From positions 1-6,136 of the forward strand of contig JAADHY010000215.1 in NCBI GenBank assembly GCA_013151585.1: DNA of 6,136 nucleotides. The letters run 5' to 3'. Below are positions 4,769-6,136 of the stretch, piece after piece. The position numbers and the translations under genes were made by a program. Below the pieces are notes generated by a model. The model saw nothing but the letters and a program-made list of their open reading frames with translations. It ran no database searches and was not told where the DNA came from. Within the stretch, counting starts at the first letter, position 1; each line of letters starts with the position of its first letter. This DNA is from Planctomycetota bacterium. GTDB lineage: Bacteria; Planctomycetota; Planctomycetia; Planctomycetales; Planctomycetaceae.

Positions 4769-5887
4769 ATGACAAGCAAACATCGGCCGACCGTTGGCGG
4801 CGAACAGGGGGCGATGACCCGCCGAAAGTTTGTTGTAGCAGTCACAAGTGGCGCTGTTGCCGGACGGCTCAGCCGCGGTTCTGCATCAGATCGTTCGCAG
4901 GCTGACAAGCAAACGGGCAAAAGGAGCGGCGAGAGGCATTTCGCACCGGCCACAGAACGCACGCCGGCCATTGCCCGCTACCAGCGGCTTCGGTTCGGCA
5001 TGTTCATCCATTTCACAATCAAGACCTTTGTCGATGGTCCGTTCTGGGATGTGATGCGCGGGCCACTGGCGCCTGCCGATCGCTTCGCGCCCAGCAAGCT
5101 CGATGTGGATCAATGGATCCGCACAGCCCGAGCGGCCGGCATGCGTTACGCCGTCCTCACAGCCAAGCATTACCTGGGCTTCGCCTTGTGGGATAGCCGC
5201 TGTACGGACTACGACATTGGGGCCAGTCCAGTGTCGGTGGACATCGTCGAGCGGTTTGTGACCGCGTGCCGGAAGTATGGGTTGGCGCCCGGGCTGTACT
5301 ACGCTTTGGGTGCCGATGTGGCCCATCGGCGCGATAAGAAAATGAACGAGGCGGAATATTTCGACCATGCTCGCAAGCAGATCACCGAGCTGCTCAGCAA
5401 CTATGGCCCTGTGCTTGTGATGTGGTTCGATGCGATGGGCAAAGTGCCGCCGGAACGTTGGCGCGGTATCTACGAAACAGTGAAGTCGCTTCAGCCGGAT
5501 TGCCTGGTCGTGACGAACCACGGCCACGGGTCGAACGGCACGCGGATACGCTTCTGGCCGACGGACGTGATCGGCGCCGAGCGAACGCTGCCGCCGCCTG
5601 AAGGGCACGATCCGTGGATGAGCCACAAGGGCAAGAAGTACTACATCCCGATGGAAACCTGCGACACGTCGGCGGTAGGCACGTTCAGCAAAGGTTGGTT
5701 CTGGGAGCCGGGCGAGCAGATGAAAGAGGTGCAGCGTGAGCTGTTGCCGCTGTACCGTCGCACGACTGAGCGGCATGCGAACCTGCTGCTAAACGTGGCG
5801 ATCGACCGAGAGGGTCGCGTGCCTGCCGCGGCTGCGCAGCGACTCGCGGAACTGGGCCAAGCGATTCAAGGAATCTCGAACGCTTAG
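4769..5887 (+). CDS. Tat-exported GH29 alpha-L-fucosidase
   Basis: The product has 372 residues. The N-terminus carries a twin-arginine signal, TRRKFVVA at 17-24, with a short hydrophobic stretch; starting at the ATG at 4814 would keep this signal too. The catalytic domain follows GH29: RFGMFIHF at 75-82, TAKHYLGFALWDS at 131-143, VMWFD at 217-221 with D221 matching the catalytic nucleophile, GAERTLPPPEG at 269-279 where E271 aligns with the TPE glutamate region, METC at 295-298, and ANLLLNVAIDREGRVP at 337-352, the normal end of the catalytic domain. GH29 enzymes hydrolyse terminal alpha-L-fucosides with retention. The protein ends right after the barrel and lacks the C-terminal beta-sandwich found in many relatives. 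HFT replaces the common HFG at 81-83. The surrounding glycosidase-like genes suggest fucosylated glycan breakdown outside the cytoplasm. The acid/base assignment is by motif only. Confidence 0.9.
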   Translation: MTSKHRPTVGGEQGAMTRRKFVVAVTSGAVAGRLSRGSASDRSQADKQTGKRSGERHFAPATERTPAIARYQRLRFGMFIHFTIKTFVDGPFWDVMRGPLAPADRFAPSKLDVDQWIRTARAAGMRYAVLTAKHYLGFALWDSRCTDYDIGASPVSVDIVERFVTACRKYGLAPGLYYALGADVAHRRDKKMNEAEYFDHARKQITELLSNYGPVLVMWFDAMGKVPPERWRGIYETVKSLQPDCLVVTNHGHGSNGTRIRFWPTDVIGAERTLPPPEGHDPWMSHKGKKYYIPMETCDTSAVGTFSKGWFWEPGEQMKEVQRELLPLYRRTTERHANLLLNVAIDREGRVPAAAAQRLAELGQAIQGISNA

Positions 5888-5948
5888 TTTGGCAAGGCAG
5901 TAGGCGCCGCATGAACCGTCGAGTAGCGACCTGACGCCGGTAGCATGG

Positions 5949-6021
5949 CGGCTCGTACGGGGATTGCCTTAGCGAAATGTTGCGGCGTACTCGATATGCG
6001 AAAATATCACCGTACGAGCCG
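5949..6021. repeat. Perfect 12-bp inverted repeat separated by 49 bp
   Basis: CGGCTCGTACGG (5949-5960) and CCGTACGAGCCG (6010-6021) are exact reverse complements. A CATG on the outside of each arm (5944-5947 and 6026-6029) could extend pairing across a small bulge. The interior contains a smaller hairpin, GATAT (5993-5997) with ATATC (6004-6008). No T-run follows. It may be an operator pair, a transcript-end structure or the remnant of a tiny palindromic element. It ends 30 bp before the next ribosome binding site. Confidence 0.6.
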
Positions 6022-6051
6022 GCCTCATGGCCGCGGACTACGTGACCGATT

Positions 6052-6057
6052 GGGAGA
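6052..6057 (+). promoter_or_regulatory. Ribosome binding site selecting a GTG start
   Basis: GGGAGA lies 7 nt before the GTG at 6065. The next in-frame ATG at 6080 would be 22 nt away, so GTG is the likely start. Confidence 0.6.
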
Positions 6058-6064
6058 ACTTTCT

Positions 6065-6136
6065 GTGAGGACGCTCAAGATGCTCTGGCCAGCGACATTA
6101 GTTCTTGTTGGTTCCGTTGCCGTTGCTGCTCAGCCG
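6065..6136 (+). CDS. Start of an exported protein (5' end only)
   Basis: A frame opens with GTG at 6065 and runs to the window end, 24 codons without a stop. It begins M-R-T-L-K-M-L-W, continues with a hydrophobic stretch (TLVLVGSVAVAA) and reaches AAQP, a good Sec signal peptide with probable cleavage after VAA at about residue 22. The mature protein lies outside the window, so its function cannot be stated. Given the neighbours, a further hydrolase or sulfatase is conceivable but unsupported. The gap to the fucosidase gene is 177 bp and contains the 5949-6021 inverted repeat. Confidence 0.6.
   Translation, partial: MRTLKMLWPATLVLVGSVAVAAQP

Noticed and set aside
4770..4914. 12-base direct repeat TGACAAGCAAAC at 4770-4781 and 4903-4914
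   Set aside because: About one such repeat is expected by chance in a window this long, and the copies are read in different frames.
3829..4971. 380-residue open frame on the minus strand
   Set aside because: It runs antisense over the methyltransferase gene and into the fucosidase gene. Its translation is Arg/Leu/Ala-rich and resembles no family. The plus-strand frame has clear motifs and a ribosome binding site, so this is a GC-driven shadow.
4886..5776. 296-residue open frame on the minus strand inside the fucosidase gene
   Set aside because: It is His/Arg-rich and without motifs, antisense to a well-supported GH29 gene. The same reasoning removes the minus-strand frames at 559-1224, 1306-1722 and 2432-3220.
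1..6136. CRISPR array, tRNA, rRNA, insertion sequence or phage genes
   Set aside because: No regularly spaced repeats, cloverleaf-like segments, transposase or integrase motifs were seen on either strand.

Overview
The window reads as a piece of a planctomycete-like chromosome (Planctomycetota, probably near Pirellulales). This is inferred from gene style, not from a marker gene: a Tat-exported Gfo/Idh/MocA oxidoreductase, a Tat-exported GH29 alpha-L-fucosidase and other exported carbohydrate-active proteins, all on the plus strand, in fairly GC-rich DNA, with 130-320 bp leaders between genes. Each complete gene has a readable Shine-Dalgarno motif that fixes its start.

Layout. 1-323: C-terminal end of a large protein resembling the end of GH38-type (alpha-mannosidase-like) glycosidases. 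324-645: long leader with a very strong 16-bp hairpin at 458-492. 646-2016: Tat-exported Gfo/Idh/MocA oxidoreductase. 2017-2227: spacer with a weak terminator candidate and two hairpins. 2228-3517: exported TIM-barrel protein resembling the hypothetical glycosyl hydrolase family GHL15. 3518-3651: spacer with a candidate promoter and a hairpin. 3652-4599: the odd gene of the window, with an N-terminal signal or anchor, a 15-cysteine metallothionein-like segment and an ArsM-like SAM methyltransferase domain. 4600-4768: spacer with hairpins. 4769-5887: Tat-exported GH29 alpha-L-fucosidase. 5888-6064: spacer with a perfect 12-bp inverted repeat. 6065-6136: start of another exported protein, cut by the window end.

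How the genes may work together (inference). The GH38-like end, the exported oxidoreductase, the GHL15-like protein and the fucosidase fit an extracytoplasmic glycan-degradation neighbourhood, possibly for fucose-containing polysaccharide. Spacing suggests separately expressed or loosely co-transcribed genes rather than one tight operon. The Cys-rich methyltransferase does not fit that theme. It keeps the SAM-binding core of arsenite methyltransferases but lacks two of the three cysteines known to bind As(III) in that family. It carries a thiol-rich tail instead, which makes it the best candidate here for undescribed biology. No tRNA, rRNA, CRISPR array, transposase or integrase was seen.
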